Assembly: GCF_030369635.1 (NCBI RefSeq)
Contig: NZ_CP128474.1
Coordinates: 868,001-932,000 of the forward strand
DNA: 64,000 bases
Direction of reading: 5' to 3'
Origin: Microbacterium arborescens
Lineage (GTDB): Bacteria > Actinomycetota > Actinomycetes > Actinomycetales > Microbacteriaceae
The notes beneath the pieces were generated by a model. It had not been told where the DNA came from, ran no database searches, and saw only the letters and a program-made list of their open reading frames with translations. Numbering within the stretch: position 1 is the stretch's first letter; the number at the start of each line of letters is the position of its first letter. This document shows, one piece after another, positions 1 through 9,527 of the stretch. Both the position numbers and the translations under genes were made by a program.

Positions 1-6
1 CGATCC

Positions 7-672
7 GTGCCGAACCCTGCTCTCATCATCTTCGATTTCGACGGAACCGTCGCCCTCGGCGACGGGCCGGTGCTCGCCTACGCGCGTGCTGCCGCCGCTG
101 CCTCCGGCGAGCCCGACCGGTTCCTCGCCCGGGTCGACGACGGGATGCGCGGCCGACCCGTCGGGGCCGGGGCGCCCCTCGACGCGTACGACGTGATCCG
201 CCTCGTCGCCGAGGATGCGGGGGTCGGCGCCGAGGCGCTGTCGCGCGCCTACCTCGACAGCCGCGCGCTGCTGGGGACTGATCTCGCTCCCGTCGAGGCG
301 CCGGTCGGGCTCGCCGCGGTCGCCGAACACCTTCCGGTCGAGTGCGTCCTCGTCACCAACGCCCCGGCGATCCGCGTCGCGGAGACCCTCGACGCGCTCG
401 GGCTCGGTGACGCTTTCGCGCGCATCGTCACCGACGCGGGCAAGCCCGCCGGACTCGAACGGCTGCTCGACGCGCCCGAGGTCCGCGACCGCCGGGTGCT
501 CGCGGTCGGCGACATCTGGCGCAACGACCTCGAGCCCGCGCACCGGCGCGGATACGACACCGCGCTCGTCGGGCCGTGGACGGATGCTGCGGCATCCCCG
601 ACCTTCCACGCCGACACGCTCACCGAACTGCTGCCGCGCATCGAGGCGTGGGCCGCGGCATCCGCCCCCTGA
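7..672 (+). CDS. HAD-superfamily hydrolase
   Basis: A 221-residue haloacid-dehalogenase-fold hydrolase, probably a small-molecule phosphatase. All four HAD motifs are visible: DFDGT near residue 10 (nucleophile Asp and second Asp), VTNAP near 117, a Lys in DAGKPAG near 142, and GDIWRND near 167 for Mg binding. The GTG at 7 is the first start in the window, and a longer N-terminus upstream of the window cannot be excluded, although the DFDGT position fits this start. It lies 39 bp before phnD and probably shares its transcript. A role in releasing phosphate from an imported phosphorus compound is inferred from position only. The substrate cannot be read from the sequence. Confidence 0.85.
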   Translation: MPNPALIIFDFDGTVALGDGPVLAYARAAAAASGEPDRFLARVDDGMRGRPVGAGAPLDAYDVIRLVAEDAGVGAEALSRAYLDSRALLGTDLAPVEAPVGLAAVAEHLPVECVLVTNAPAIRVAETLDALGLGDAFARIVTDAGKPAGLERLLDAPEVRDRRVLAVGDIWRNDLEPAHRRGYDTALVGPWTDAAASPTFHADTLTELLPRIEAWAAASAP

Positions 673-711
673 TCCCGTACACCTCTCACAACACCCGAAG
701 GACATCCACTC

Positions 712-1686
712 ATGCGCACCACCCGACTTGTCGCCGCGGCTGCCGTCAGCGCCATCGCCGCGATCACCCTGGCCGGCTGCGCGGGCTCGCCCGCCGCCGG
801 CAACACCCCCCAGGCCGCCGCCGACCCGACCTCGCTCGTGCTCGCGCTCGTCCCCTCGCAGGACCAGAACGGGCTCGTCGAGACCGCGGCTCCGCTCACC
901 GACTACTTGAGCGACGAGCTCGGCATCGAGGTCACCGGTGTGGTCTCGAAGGACTACCAGGCCGCGGTCGAGGCGATGGGCGCCGGCCAGGCGCAGATCG
1001 GTTTCCTTCCGTCGCTGCAGCTGTGGCAGGCCAACGACATGTACGGCGCTGACGTCGTGCTGCAGACCGAGCGCAACGGGAACATCAGCTATCCCGCGCA
1101 GTTCATGACGAACGACCCCGACAAGTACTGCGATGACGCTCCCGTCGAGCGCGACGGGATGCTCTTCTGCAACGGCGCCGACGCGATGACGGGCCCCGCG
1201 GGCCTCGACTCGATCACCAAGGTCAAGGGTGCGAAAGTCGCCGTGCTCGGCCCCGGGTCGCCCGCCGGCTACATCTACCCGATCCTCGCGCTGCAGGAGG
1301 CCGGGCTCGACACCGACAGCGACATCGATCAGCTGCCCGTGACCGCGAACGACGCGTCCGTGCTCGCGGTCTACAACGGCGACGCCGAGGTCGGGTTCAG
1401 CTTCTGGGACGCGCGCACGATCGTGAAGAAGGACACCCCGGATGTCGGGCAGAAGGTCGTCGTGTTCGCGATGACCGAAGAGATCCCCAACGACGGTGTC
1501 GCGCTGAGCTCGGACCTCTCGCCGGAGCTGCGCGAGCGCATCGCGACCGCGCTCGAGGACTTCTCGAACACCCCGGAAGGCTCGGAGGTGCTGCAGAGCA
1601 TCTACTCGATCACCAAGCTCGCCCCCGCCGACGCCTCGTCGCTCGACGTCGTCGCACGCGCCGCGCAGGCGCTCGGACTGCAGTGA
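712..1686 (+). CDS. phnD: Phosphonate/phosphite-type ABC transporter substrate-binding lipoprotein
   Basis: A 324-residue PhnD-family periplasmic-type binding protein. Residues 1-26 form a lipoprotein signal peptide with lipobox LAGC, so the mature protein should be lipid-anchored outside the membrane. The body has the family pattern ([10 protein letters not shown] near 45, then segments typical of type II binding proteins). A good ribosome site (AAGGA) lies about 10 bp before ATG 712. The gene overlaps phnC by 4 bp, so the two are translationally coupled. The ligand could be phosphonate, phosphite or another small oxyanion. No C-P lyase or phosphonatase gene lies nearby, so the substrate is uncertain. 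Confidence 0.85.
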   Translation: MRTTRLVAAAAVSAIAAITLAGCAGSPAAGNTPQAAADPTSLVLALVPSQDQNGLVETAAPLTDYLSDELGIEVTGVVSKDYQAAVEAMGAGQAQIGFLPSLQLWQANDMYGADVVLQTERNGNISYPAQFMTNDPDKYCDDAPVERDGMLFCNGADAMTGPAGLDSITKVKGAKVAVLGPGSPAGYIYPILALQEAGLDTDSDIDQLPVTANDASVLAVYNGDAEVGFSFWDARTIVKKDTPDVGQKVVVFAMTEEIPNDGVALSSDLSPELRERIATALEDFSNTPEGSEVLQSIYSITKLAPADASSLDVVARAAQALGLQ

Positions 1687-2501
1687 CCGACACCACTGCA
1701 CGCGATGCCGGGGCCTCGGCCCCGGCATCGCCGTCGGACATCCGGCTGCACGACGTCACGGTTCGCTACCCGAACGGCACCCTCGGCCTGCGCGGGGTCT
1801 CACTCGAGATCGGTGCGGGCGAGATGGTCGCCGTCGTGGGTCTCTCGGGATCGGGAAAGTCGACCCTCATCCGCACGATCAACGGCCTCGTCCCCGTGAC
1901 CTCGGGCGTCCTCGAGGTCGGCGGCGTGCGCGTCGACACGGCGCGCGGGCGCGAGCTGCGCCGCCTGCGCGGCGACATCGGCATGGTGTTCCAGGGCTTC
2001 AACCTCGCCGGTCGCACGAGCGTGCTCAACAACGTCCTCGTCGGTCGCCTCGCCCATACCCCGGTGTGGCGCACCCTGCTGGGCGCCTACCGGTCGGACG
2101 ATCGCCGCCTCGCCTTCGAGGCGCTCGAACGTGTGGGGATGCTGCCGCGGGTCTGGGATCGCGCCGCCGCTCTCTCGGGAGGTCAGCAGCAGCGTGTCGC
2201 GATCGCGCGCGCCCTCGCGCAGCAGCCGCGCATCGTCCTGGCCGACGAGCCGGTCGCGAGCCTCGACCCGCCCACCGCGCACGGAGTCATGAAAGACCTT
2301 CAGCGCATCAACACCGAGCTCGGCATCACGGTGCTGGTGAACCTTCACCTGCTCGACCTGGCGCGCACCTACGGCGTGCGGCTGATCGGGATGCGGGCGG
2401 GCGAGGTCGTCTACGACGGCACGGCAGCGGACGCCTCCGACGCGGACTTCGCCGGCATCTACGGGCGATCGCTGACGGCCGAGGACCGGCTCGACGCATG
2501 A
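1683..2501 (+). CDS. phnC: Phosphonate-type ABC transporter ATP-binding protein
   Basis: A 272-residue ABC ATPase of the PhnC type that powers the importer. Walker [10 protein letters not shown] is at about 53-61, the signature LSGGQQQR near 165 and Walker B IVLADEP near 182. The switch-loop histidine in NLHLLD is in the form typical of PhnC. The GTG start at 1683 overlaps the phnD stop (GTGA), and the stop overlaps the next ATG (ATGA), so phnD, phnC and the permease are tightly coupled. The N-terminal 20 residues are Ala/Ser/Pro-rich and outside the conserved domain, so a slightly later start is possible. Confidence 0.88.
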   Translation: MTDTTARDAGASAPASPSDIRLHDVTVRYPNGTLGLRGVSLEIGAGEMVAVVGLSGSGKSTLIRTINGLVPVTSGVLEVGGVRVDTARGRELRRLRGDIGMVFQGFNLAGRTSVLNNVLVGRLAHTPVWRTLLGAYRSDDRRLAFEALERVGMLPRVWDRAAALSGGQQQRVAIARALAQQPRIVLADEPVASLDPPTAHGVMKDLQRINTELGITVLVNLHLLDLARTYGVRLIGMRAGEVVYDGTAADASDADFAGIYGRSLTAEDRLDA

Positions 2502-3298
2502 GCGCGCCCGCACTCGTCATCCCGCCGCGGCCCCGCGGACGTGCGGTGCCGTGGCTGGTCGCGGGGATCGTCACCGCGATCACCGTGGTCACCTGCCTCC
2601 CGGGAATCGGCGTCGGACTCGACCTGTCGGGCATCGCGCGCAACTGGCAGCACGGAGCCGACAAGGTGCTCGGATTGCTGCAGCCGGACTGGACCTTCTT
2701 CCCGCGGACCGTCGCCCCGCTGCTGGAGACGCTCCAGATGGCGGTGATCGGCACCGCGGTGGGGGCCGCGCTCTCGCTGCCGCTGAGTCTGTGGGCGGCT
2801 CGGCCGACCAACCCGCATCCGGTACTGCGGGGCGCGGTCCGCGCGATGCTCAACATCGTCCGGAGCGTTCCCGACCTGCTGTCGGCGGCGATCCTGGTGG
2901 CGATGGTCGGGGTGGGCGCGCTGCCCGGCATCCTCGCCCTCGTGATCTTCAACGTCGGCATCATCGTGAAGCTCGTCTCCGAACAGATCGACGCGATGGA
3001 CACGGGCCCCCTCGAAGCGGGCCGCGCCGCGGGCGGGACGCAGCTGCAGATCAATCGGGCCCTCGCCCTGCCCGACACCTGGCCCGCTTTTGCGGCGCAG
3101 ACGCTGTACGTCCTCGAGCTCAACGTCCGCGCGTCGACTGTCCTCGGACTCGTCGGCGCCGGTGGCATGGGCCTCATCATCGACGCCGTGCGCACCTTCT
3201 ACCGGTACGACCAGCTGTCGCTCATCATCCTGGAGATCCTCGTCGTCGTGCTCGTCATCGACGCCGCCAGCTCCGCCCTGCGACGGAGGCTCGCATGA
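2498..3298 (+). CDS. phnE: Phosphonate-type ABC transporter permease 1
   Basis: A 266-residue inner-membrane permease of the PhnE family with about six hydrophobic segments. The EAA-type cytoplasmic loop is seen as [13 protein letters not shown] around residue 170. The start is the ATG in the ATGA overlap with phnC. An open frame extends upstream inside phnC but is only an out-of-frame shadow. The stop overlaps the ATG of the second permease in the same way. Two distinct permeases next to each other suggest a heterodimeric channel, as known in many actinobacterial phn loci. Confidence 0.86.
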   Translation: MSAPALVIPPRPRGRAVPWLVAGIVTAITVVTCLPGIGVGLDLSGIARNWQHGADKVLGLLQPDWTFFPRTVAPLLETLQMAVIGTAVGAALSLPLSLWAARPTNPHPVLRGAVRAMLNIVRSVPDLLSAAILVAMVGVGALPGILALVIFNVGIIVKLVSEQIDAMDTGPLEAGRAAGGTQLQINRALALPDTWPAFAAQTLYVLELNVRASTVLGLVGAGGMGLIIDAVRTFYRYDQLSLIILEILVVVLVIDAASSALRRRLA

Positions 3299-4128
3299 CC
3301 GCTCCCGTTCTCGCCGATACGCGACACACGTCAGCGCAAGCCGTGCCCTCCCGCCCGCGTCGACGGGTGCGCACCGTGGTCGCCGCCGCCGTGACGGTTG
3401 TCGTCATCCTGGCCTTCTGGTCGGTGGACATCACCTGGTCGCGGCTGGCCGACCTGCCCGCCGAGCTCGTGCGCTACGGCTGGCTCATGTTCTCGTCGCC
3501 GACGTGGGGGAAGCTGCCGGACGCTCTGTGGCAGACCTGGCAGAGCGTTCAGATGGCGTGGGTAGGGACCGTGCTCGGGGTCATCGTGGCCACGCCGCTC
3601 AGCCTGGTGGCGGCCCGGGGTTTCGGTCCGGCATGGCTGCGCGCGATCCTGCGGTTCGTGTTCTCGACGATCCGCGCGGTGCCCGAGATCATCTTCGCGA
3701 TCATCATCCTCTCGATGACCGGTCTCACTCCCCTCACGGGGGCTCTCGCCCTCGCGATCAATGGCATCGGCACCCTCGGTAAGTGGGGCTACGAAGCCGT
3801 CGAGGCCGTTCCCGTCGGTGCCGTCGAGGCGGCGCGTGCCGCCGGCGGCAGCTCGGCACAGGTGCTGCGATGGGGCGTCTGGCCGCAGGCGACCCCGGTG
3901 TTCCTGTCGTTCTGGCTCTACCGCTTCGAGATCAACGTGCGCTCGTCGGCCGTCCTCGGGCTCATCGGAGTCGGCGGGATCGGCGACATGCTGACGACCT
4001 ACACCCAGTACCGTGAATGGTCGACGGTGGGGATGCTGCTGATCGTCGTGATCGTCGTCACGATGACGATCGACGGCATCTCGGGCCGCATCCGCCGACG
4101 GATCATGGAGGGCGCACGTGTCCGGTAA
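3295..4128 (+). CDS. phnE: Phosphonate-type ABC transporter permease 2
   Basis: A 277-residue second PhnE-family permease. It has a basic N-terminal tail (residues 1-22), a first membrane segment near 25-42, and the EAA loop AVEAARAAGGSSAQ near 175. The segment LGLIGVGGIGDML near 220 matches the conserved C-terminal Gly-rich region of this family and resembles [13 protein letters not shown] in permease 1, so the pair arose by duplication. The ATG at 3295 overlaps the previous stop. The end overlaps the regulator at 4118 by 11 bp. Confidence 0.86.
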   Translation: MTAPVLADTRHTSAQAVPSRPRRRVRTVVAAAVTVVVILAFWSVDITWSRLADLPAELVRYGWLMFSSPTWGKLPDALWQTWQSVQMAWVGTVLGVIVATPLSLVAARGFGPAWLRAILRFVFSTIRAVPEIIFAIIILSMTGLTPLTGALALAINGIGTLGKWGYEAVEAVPVGAVEAARAAGGSSAQVLRWGVWPQATPVFLSFWLYRFEINVRSSAVLGLIGVGGIGDMLTTYTQYREWSTVGMLLIVVIVVTMTIDGISGRIRRRIMEGARVR

Positions 4129-4966
4129 CGCTCCGCCGACCGTGCGCATCCAGGCGCTCCGCAACGGGCTGCAGCCGACCGAGCGTCGAGTCGCGGACGT
4201 GATCCTCGACGCGCCCGAGGTCGTGGTCGAACTCACCGCGCAGCAGCTGGCCGATCGCGCGGGGGTCGCCCGTTCGTCGGTTGTCCGCGCCTGTCAGACG
4301 TTCGGGTTCCGCGGCTATCCGCAGCTGCGGGTCGCGCTCGCCGCAGAGCTCGGAGCGGCCGCGCCGGCGGCATCCGACCACGGCGACGGGGCACTCGGGC
4401 GCTTGCGCAGTTCGATCGATCGAGCCGCGGCGTCGCTGCCGGCGTCGACGAGTCTGCTCGAGGCTGACGAGGTCGAGCGAGCGGTGACGGCTGTCGTGGG
4501 CGCCGGGCGGCTTCTGGTCGTGGCGAACGGGCTCTCGTCGCCGGTCGCGAGCGATCTCGCGATGCGCCTGACCGCCGTGGGCCGACCGGCCGAGGTGATC
4601 GCCGACGTCATCGCGCAGCAGATCTCCGCTCGGCAGCTCGGCAGTCGTGACGTCTGCATCGTCGTGAGCGGCTCGGGCGCGAACGAGGCGAGTCTGCGGG
4701 CCGCGGCGGCGGCTGCCACCGGGGGAGCCGCCGTCATCGCGATCACCTCGTTCGCGGCATCCCCGCTCGTCGAACGAGCCACGCACGCGCTCGTCATCGC
4801 GCCGGCGGGGACGAGCTTCCGCGATGAGCTCGAACACACGTCGCGCGCCGCGCATGCGCTGTTCGTCGAGGCTCTCGCCGACGAGGTGGCCGCCCGCCTG
4901 CCCGGCGGCGCGAACGCCGTGCGCGCGCAGGTGCTCGAGGTCCTCTCCGACAATCTCGGCGCCTGA
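4118..4966 (+). CDS. MurR/RpiR-family transcriptional regulator
   Basis: A 282-residue regulator with an N-terminal RpiR helix-turn-helix (about residues 5-80, including LTAQQLADRAGVARSSVVRACQ) and a C-terminal SIS domain (about 115-260). SIS domains bind phosphorylated sugars in this family, for example in MurR and RpiR. The GTG start overlaps the permease gene by 11 bp, so it is the last gene of the phn-type operon. A sugar-phosphate sensor at the end of a phosphorus-importer operon is unusual. It could report intracellular phospho-compounds released after uptake, which is inference. Confidence 0.85.
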   Translation: MSGNAPPTVRIQALRNGLQPTERRVADVILDAPEVVVELTAQQLADRAGVARSSVVRACQTFGFRGYPQLRVALAAELGAAAPAASDHGDGALGRLRSSIDRAAASLPASTSLLEADEVERAVTAVVGAGRLLVVANGLSSPVASDLAMRLTAVGRPAEVIADVIAQQISARQLGSRDVCIVVSGSGANEASLRAAAAAATGGAAVIAITSFAASPLVERATHALVIAPAGTSFRDELEHTSRAAHALFVEALADEVAARLPGGANAVRAQVLEVLSDNLGA

Positions 4967-4980
4967 CTCTCATCCTTCCC

Positions 4981-5044
4981 CGTCGAGTCGCCAGAAACGG
5001 CCGATGCGGCGGGGCCCGGATCCGCGTTTCGTGGCGAGTCGACG
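4981..5044. terminator. Long hairpin between convergent genes, likely bidirectional terminator
   Basis: The arms 4981-4999 and 5025-5044 are almost perfectly complementary, with one bulged G and one mismatch, giving a 19-bp stem around a 25-nt GC-rich loop. It fills the gap between the convergent regulators at 4118-4966 and 5059-6585. No T-tract follows on either strand, so it may act as a terminator, an mRNA-stabilising structure or a member of a palindromic repeat family. Confidence 0.55.
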
Positions 5045-5058
5045 GAACCAGGGGCGGG

Positions 5059-6585
5059 TCAGGGGGAGAGGCGCAGTGCCGTCCAGACGGCGGCGCGATC
5101 GGCGAAGGTCGTCAGGTCGCGGCCGAGCAGGCGCTGCGCGAGAGCGATGCGCGTGCGGACGGTATGCCGGTGCACGCCGAGCGCGCGGGCCGTGGCCTCG
5201 TGGGCGCCGTCATGGTCGAGCCACGCGACGAGCGTCGCCTCGAGCGCCGTGCCGTGCCGCGCGTCGTGGGTGCGCAGCGGGGCGAGCTCGGCGCCGGCGC
5301 GGGCGCGCGAGGGAGCCGTAGCGAGATCGTCGAGCAGGTCGCCCGGAGCGTCGACGACATCGGTCGCCGCCCCCGGCCGTCCGCGGTCGCGTGCGAGCCG
5401 TGCCCGATCGCGCGCCGAGGTCACGTCATCATCGGTCGCCGCCGCGGCGGTTCCGATCCGCCACGACAAGCGCGCGGCGATGCCGTCGAGGACCCCGCGC
5501 TCGGACGCCCCCACGATGAGGAGGACCCCGTCCTCGTCGCGGCCGTAGAACAGCCGGCCGGCGGTCGCGTGGTTGTCGAGCACTTCCCGGGCGCCCGTGG
5601 GGGCGTGCGCATCGGCGACGGCGACGACGTAGGGCGCGGCGGGGAAGCCGCCCCACGCGTCGGTCGCGACTCTACGGGCGAGGGCGAGGTGCCCATCCGC
5701 GAGGAGGTCGACGAGGGCAGCCCGCAGCCCGCTCCACGCCCCGGCGGTCATCCGGCGCTGCTCGAGGGCGAGGCCGGTCGTCGCGACGACGGCGGTGACG
5801 ACGGCCCGGGCGTCCTGATCGAGTTCCACTCCGGCGGTGACCAGGACGCCCCGGCGACCCCCCGATCCGAGCGTCTGCAGTGTGACCGGGTGCCCCGCCA
5901 GCCGCATCGCGGCACCGGTTCCACCGCCCCGGCGCAGCAGGGCCGCTGCCTCCGCGTCCACGGCTCGGCGCAGCTCGTCGTCGACCGACGAACCGGCGGA
6001 GGAGTGCTCGTGCGTCAGCGTCCCCGAGGCGTCGTAGAGGCCCACCCAGGCGCCGAGCTGACGCGCGAGCTCGGCGAGCGTCGCGTCGAAGCCGTCGGGG
6101 CGCAGGGCGGCGATCGCGAGGGCGCGCTGCGCGTCGAGCGCCCAGCTGCGCCGAGCGTACGCTTGCGCCGCGATGGCCTCGGCGGCCGCCCGCGCCACGG
6201 CGATGAACGGCGTGCGGTAGGGCACTTCGAACAGCGGCATCCCCGCGGCCGCGCATGCATTCCGCAGAGATCCGGGGATGCCGTCGCGCACGACCTCGGT
6301 ACCGAACCCGAGGCCGCGGATGCCGCGCGCCCGAAGCCTGCTCACGTAGGCGTCCGCCTCCGCGTCCGCATCGAGGTCGGCCGTGAACTGCGTGCCCGTC
6401 GTCAGCAGCACCACGTCCTCCGAGAGGAAGGGCGTCGGGTCGGCGAGATCGGAGCTGTGGACCCAGCGCACGGGTGCGTCGAGATGGGGGTCGTCGGCGG
6501 GTGTCGAGAGGCGCAGATCCAGTTCGCGCCGGGCCAGCAGCGCGCGGATCGTCGGCGACGGGGGAGTGGCGGTGGGCATCGGCAT
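5059..6585 (-). CDS. PucR-family transcriptional regulator of the putrescine/GABA operon
   Basis: A regulator of about 508 residues with an N-terminal PucR ligand-sensing domain (residues about 10-130), a GGDEF-like central region and a C-terminal HTH_30 domain containing ATARALGVHRHTVRTRI. Two ATG codons, at 6585 and 6579, are both possible starts. I use the upstream one. Longer open frame upstream runs through the divergent gabT and is a shadow. The gene is divergent from gabT with about 84 bp between starts, which suggests it controls the catabolic operon. Two TGTACA palindromes lie in that gap. PucR-type activators often control purine, GABA or amine catabolism. Confidence 0.85.
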   Translation of the reverse strand: MPMPTATPPSPTIRALLARRELDLRLSTPADDPHLDAPVRWVHSSDLADPTPFLSEDVVLLTTGTQFTADLDADAEADAYVSRLRARGIRGLGFGTEVVRDGIPGSLRNACAAAGMPLFEVPYRTPFIAVARAAAEAIAAQAYARRSWALDAQRALAIAALRPDGFDATLAELARQLGAWVGLYDASGTLTHEHSSAGSSVDDELRRAVDAEAAALLRRGGGTGAAMRLAGHPVTLQTLGSGGRRGVLVTAGVELDQDARAVVTAVVATTGLALEQRRMTAGAWSGLRAALVDLLADGHLALARRVATDAWGGFPAAPYVVAVADAHAPTGAREVLDNHATAGRLFYGRDEDGVLLIVGASERGVLDGIAARLSWRIGTAAAATDDDVTSARDRARLARDRGRPGAATDVVDAPGDLLDDLATAPSRARAGAELAPLRTHDARHGTALEATLVAWLDHDGAHEATARALGVHRHTVRTRIALAQRLLGRDLTTFADRAAVWTALRLSP

Positions 6586-6586
6586 C

Positions 6587-6624
6587 CTGTACAGACGGGC
6601 GATAAGAGGTGCGGCAACTGTACA
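6587..6624. promoter_or_regulatory. Paired TGTACA palindromes, candidate PucR-type operator
   Basis: CTGTACAG (6587-6594) and CTGTACA (6618-6624) share the palindromic core TGTACA with centres 31 bp apart, close to three helical turns. They are in the intergenic region between the regulator (5059-6585) and gabT (6670). The first site directly abuts the regulator's start. The spacing suits a dimer-of-dimers bound to one DNA face. That this is the PucR-family site is inferred from location. Confidence 0.45.
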
Positions 6625-6669
6625 TCCCGGCGAATGCGGGTTGCGCGATGCGCGTCTTACTGTCGCGGA

Positions 6670-8028
6670 ATGAGCACCTCGACCTCGACGCCGACCATCC
6701 CCCTCGGCGGCCCGACCCTCCCGCAGGAGCGCCGCGTCGTCACCGCGATCCCCGGACCCCGATCCGAGGAACTGCTGGCCCGCAAGGCCGCCGCCGTGCC
6801 GGCAGGTGTCGGTCACACGGTGCCGATCCAGGCCGTCGCCGCGGGCGGCGGAGTCGTCGTCGACGCCGACGGGAACTCGCTCATCGACCTCGGGTCCGGG
6901 ATCGCCGTCACCTCGGTCGGCAACGCTCATCCCGCCGTCGTCGCCGCGGTGCAGGCCCAGGTGGCGCAGTTCACCCACACGTGCTTCATGATCTCGCCCT
7001 ACGAGTCGTACGTCGCGGTGGCCGAGGCCCTCAACCGGCTCACCCCCGGTGACCACGAGAAGAAGACCGCGCTGTTCAACTCGGGCGCCGAAGCGGTCGA
7101 GAACGCCGTGAAGATCGCACGCAAGGCGACCGGCCGTCAGGCGGTCGTCGCCTTCGACCACGGCTACCACGGCCGGACGAACCTCACGATGGCGCTCACC
7201 GCGAAGTCGATGCCCTACAAGAGCGGGTTCGGGCCTTTCGCCCCCGAGGTCTACCGTGCGCCGCTGTCGTACCCGTTCCGCGACGGCCTCTCGGGTCCGG
7301 ATGCCGCGGCCCGCGCGATCTCGCAGATCGAGAAGCAGATCGGAGCCGACAACCTCGCCGCCGTCGTCATCGAGCCCATTCAGGGCGAGGGCGGCTTCAT
7401 CGTGCCTGCGGACGGGTTCCTGCCGGCGGTCGCCGACTGGTGCCGCGAGAACGGCGTCGTGTTCATCGCCGACGAGGTGCAGACCGGTTTCGCTCGCACC
7501 GGTGCCATGTTCGCCAGCGAGCACTTCGGGATCGTCCCCGACCTCATCACGACGGCGAAGGGGATCGCCGCAGGCCTCCCGCTCGCGGCCGTCACCGGTC
7601 GTGCCGACCTCATGGACGCGTCGCATCCCGGCGGCCTCGGCGGCACGTACGGCGGCAACCCCGTCGCCTGCGCGGCGGCGCTCGCGGCGATCGACGCGTT
7701 CGAGAACGACGGGCTCGTCGAGCGTGCCCAGCAGATCGGCGCACGCCTCACGGACCGGCTGAACACCCTGCGCGAGACCGACCCCCGCATCGGCGACGTC
7801 CGCGGTCTCGGCGCGATGATCGCCGCCGAGTTCGTCGACCCGGCCACCGGCGCCCCGGATGCTGCCCTGACCTCCGCGATCGCGAAGGCCTGCATCGCCG
7901 AGGGGGTCATCGTCCTCACGTGCGGCACCTACGGCAACGTCATCCGCTTCCTGCCGCCGCTCTCGATCGGCGACGAGCTGCTCGACGACGGGCTCGACGT
8001 CATCGCCGCGGCGCTCGGGCGGGTCTGA
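6670..8028 (+). CDS. gabT: 4-aminobutyrate aminotransferase
   Basis: A 452-residue class-III PLP aminotransferase that converts GABA and 2-oxoglutarate to succinate semialdehyde and glutamate in the cytoplasm. It has the motif FNSGAEAVENAVKIAR near residue 140, the Asp of FIADEVQTGFARTG near 270, and the Schiff-base Lys at about 297 in TTAKGIAAGLPL. I chose ATG 6670 because the frame upstream overlaps the divergent regulator. There is no Shine-Dalgarno-like sequence, so the mRNA could be leaderless. It is the first gene of the operon running to 16182, and the next gene starts 2 bp after its stop. Best assignment is GabT. Related omega-aminotransferases are the alternative. Confidence 0.9.
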   Translation: MSTSTSTPTIPLGGPTLPQERRVVTAIPGPRSEELLARKAAAVPAGVGHTVPIQAVAAGGGVVVDADGNSLIDLGSGIAVTSVGNAHPAVVAAVQAQVAQFTHTCFMISPYESYVAVAEALNRLTPGDHEKKTALFNSGAEAVENAVKIARKATGRQAVVAFDHGYHGRTNLTMALTAKSMPYKSGFGPFAPEVYRAPLSYPFRDGLSGPDAAARAISQIEKQIGADNLAAVVIEPIQGEGGFIVPADGFLPAVADWCRENGVVFIADEVQTGFARTGAMFASEHFGIVPDLITTAKGIAAGLPLAAVTGRADLMDASHPGGLGGTYGGNPVACAAALAAIDAFENDGLVERAQQIGARLTDRLNTLRETDPRIGDVRGLGAMIAAEFVDPATGAPDAALTSAIAKACIAEGVIVLTCGTYGNVIRFLPPLSIGDELLDDGLDVIAAALGRV

Positions 8029-8030
8029 GC

Positions 8031-9527
8031 GTGGCGGCCCCGAGCTCCAGCGGCTGGGAGAACCCGGTCTCGCCCGAGACGTCCGCGGGGCTCGGGGCGG
8101 TGACGAAGGCGCGCTCGAACAAGCTGAGGTCGCGCCACGTCACGATGATCACGCTCGGCGGCATCATCGGCGCCAGTCTGTTCGTCGGATCCGGCAACGT
8201 GATCCGCACGGTCGGCCCCGCCGCGGTCCTGTCGTACCTGCTGGGCGGCCTGCTGGTCTTCCTCGCGATGCGCATGCTCGGCGAGATGGCCGCCTCGCGG
8301 CCGGCGATCGGCTCGTTCATGGAGTACGCCCGCGTCGGGCTGGGCGACTGGGCCGCCTATCTCGTCGGGTGGCTGTACTGGTACTTCTGGGTCGGCGTGC
8401 TCGCCTACGAGGCCGTGCTGGGCGGCGAGACGATGCACACCTGGTTCCCCGGCGTCCCCTCCTGGGGATGGTCGCTGATCCTGCTGGCGGTCTTCGTCGG
8501 CACGAACGTCATCTCGGTGCGGACCTTCGGCGAGGTCGAGTTCTGGCTCGCCAGCATCAAGGTGCTCGCGATCGTGGTGTTCCTCGGCGCCGGCATCCTC
8601 TTCGCGCTCGGGCTGTGGCCGCAGGCGACCTTCTCCGTCCCCAACCTGTGGGAGCACGGCGGCTTCGCGCCCCACGGCATCGGCGTCGCCTTCACCGGCG
8701 TCGCGCTCGTGATCTTCTCGTACTTCGGCACCGAGATCGCCGTCATGGCGTCGGCCGAATCCGTCGATCCCGCCAAGGGCATCCGGCAGGCGACGAGCAC
8801 GATCATCTGGCGCATCCTGCTGTTCTTCGTCGGCTCGGTCCTCGTCATCGTCACCGTCGTCCCGTGGGACGAGCTGCCGGCGCCGACGGATGTCGCGAAT
8901 GCGCCGTTCACGATCGCGCTGTCGCGGTTCGGCATCCCCGGGGCCGACGTCATCATGCAGCTCGTGATCTTCACGGCCGTCATCTCGGTGCTCAACTCGG
9001 GGCTGTACTCGGCGTCGCGGATGTTCTCGGCCCTGGCCGACAAGGGCTTCGCCCCGAGGATCGTCGCGAAGCGTTCGCGCAACGGCGTCCCGGTCATGGC
9101 GTTGCTGGCGTCGACGATCGGCGGGCTCATCGCGACCCTCGTCAACTTCCTCACTCCGGGCTCGGGCATCTTCGACTTCATCATGAACTCGGCCGGGCTC
9201 GTCGCCCTCTTCGTCTACGTCTTCATCGCCCTCACCCAGCTGCGTCTGCGTCAGCGGATGACGCCCGAGGAGGTGGCCGCGCTCAAGCTGAAGATGTGGC
9301 TGCACCCGTGGCTCAACATCTTCCTCATCGTCGCGATCGCCGCCGTCGTGGTGGTCATGCTCACGACCGAGTCGGGGCGCTCGCAGGTGTGGACGAGTCT
9401 CATCGCCACCGGTGTACTACTGGTGTTCTGGCCGCTCGTGCGCCGAAACCTGCGCGCGCGTCGGCTCGACCGGGAGAGTGTCGCCCCGGTCTCGGGTTCT
9501 GCCAACGAAGGAGTCGGAAATGACTGA
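8031..9527 (+). CDS. APC-family amino acid/GABA permease
   Basis: A 498-residue amino acid permease with about 12 membrane segments. The first segment carries TLGGIIGASLFVGSG, the glycine-rich substrate-binding stretch of the APC superfamily, and RPAIGSFMEYARVGLGDW follows segment 2. Similarity in layout to GabP/AnsP-type permeases and position between gabT and an amine oxidase suggest uptake of GABA or a related amino acid. GTG 8031 is 2 bp after the gabT stop. The 3' end overlaps the next gene by 8 bp. Residues after about 480 are a hydrophilic tail. Confidence 0.82.
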   Translation: MAAPSSSGWENPVSPETSAGLGAVTKARSNKLRSRHVTMITLGGIIGASLFVGSGNVIRTVGPAAVLSYLLGGLLVFLAMRMLGEMAASRPAIGSFMEYARVGLGDWAAYLVGWLYWYFWVGVLAYEAVLGGETMHTWFPGVPSWGWSLILLAVFVGTNVISVRTFGEVEFWLASIKVLAIVVFLGAGILFALGLWPQATFSVPNLWEHGGFAPHGIGVAFTGVALVIFSYFGTEIAVMASAESVDPAKGIRQATSTIIWRILLFFVGSVLVIVTVVPWDELPAPTDVANAPFTIALSRFGIPGADVIMQLVIFTAVISVLNSGLYSASRMFSALADKGFAPRIVAKRSRNGVPVMALLASTIGGLIATLVNFLTPGSGIFDFIMNSAGLVALFVYVFIALTQLRLRQRMTPEEVAALKLKMWLHPWLNIFLIVAIAAVVVVMLTTESGRSQVWTSLIATGVLLVFWPLVRRNLRARRLDRESVAPVSGSANEGVGND

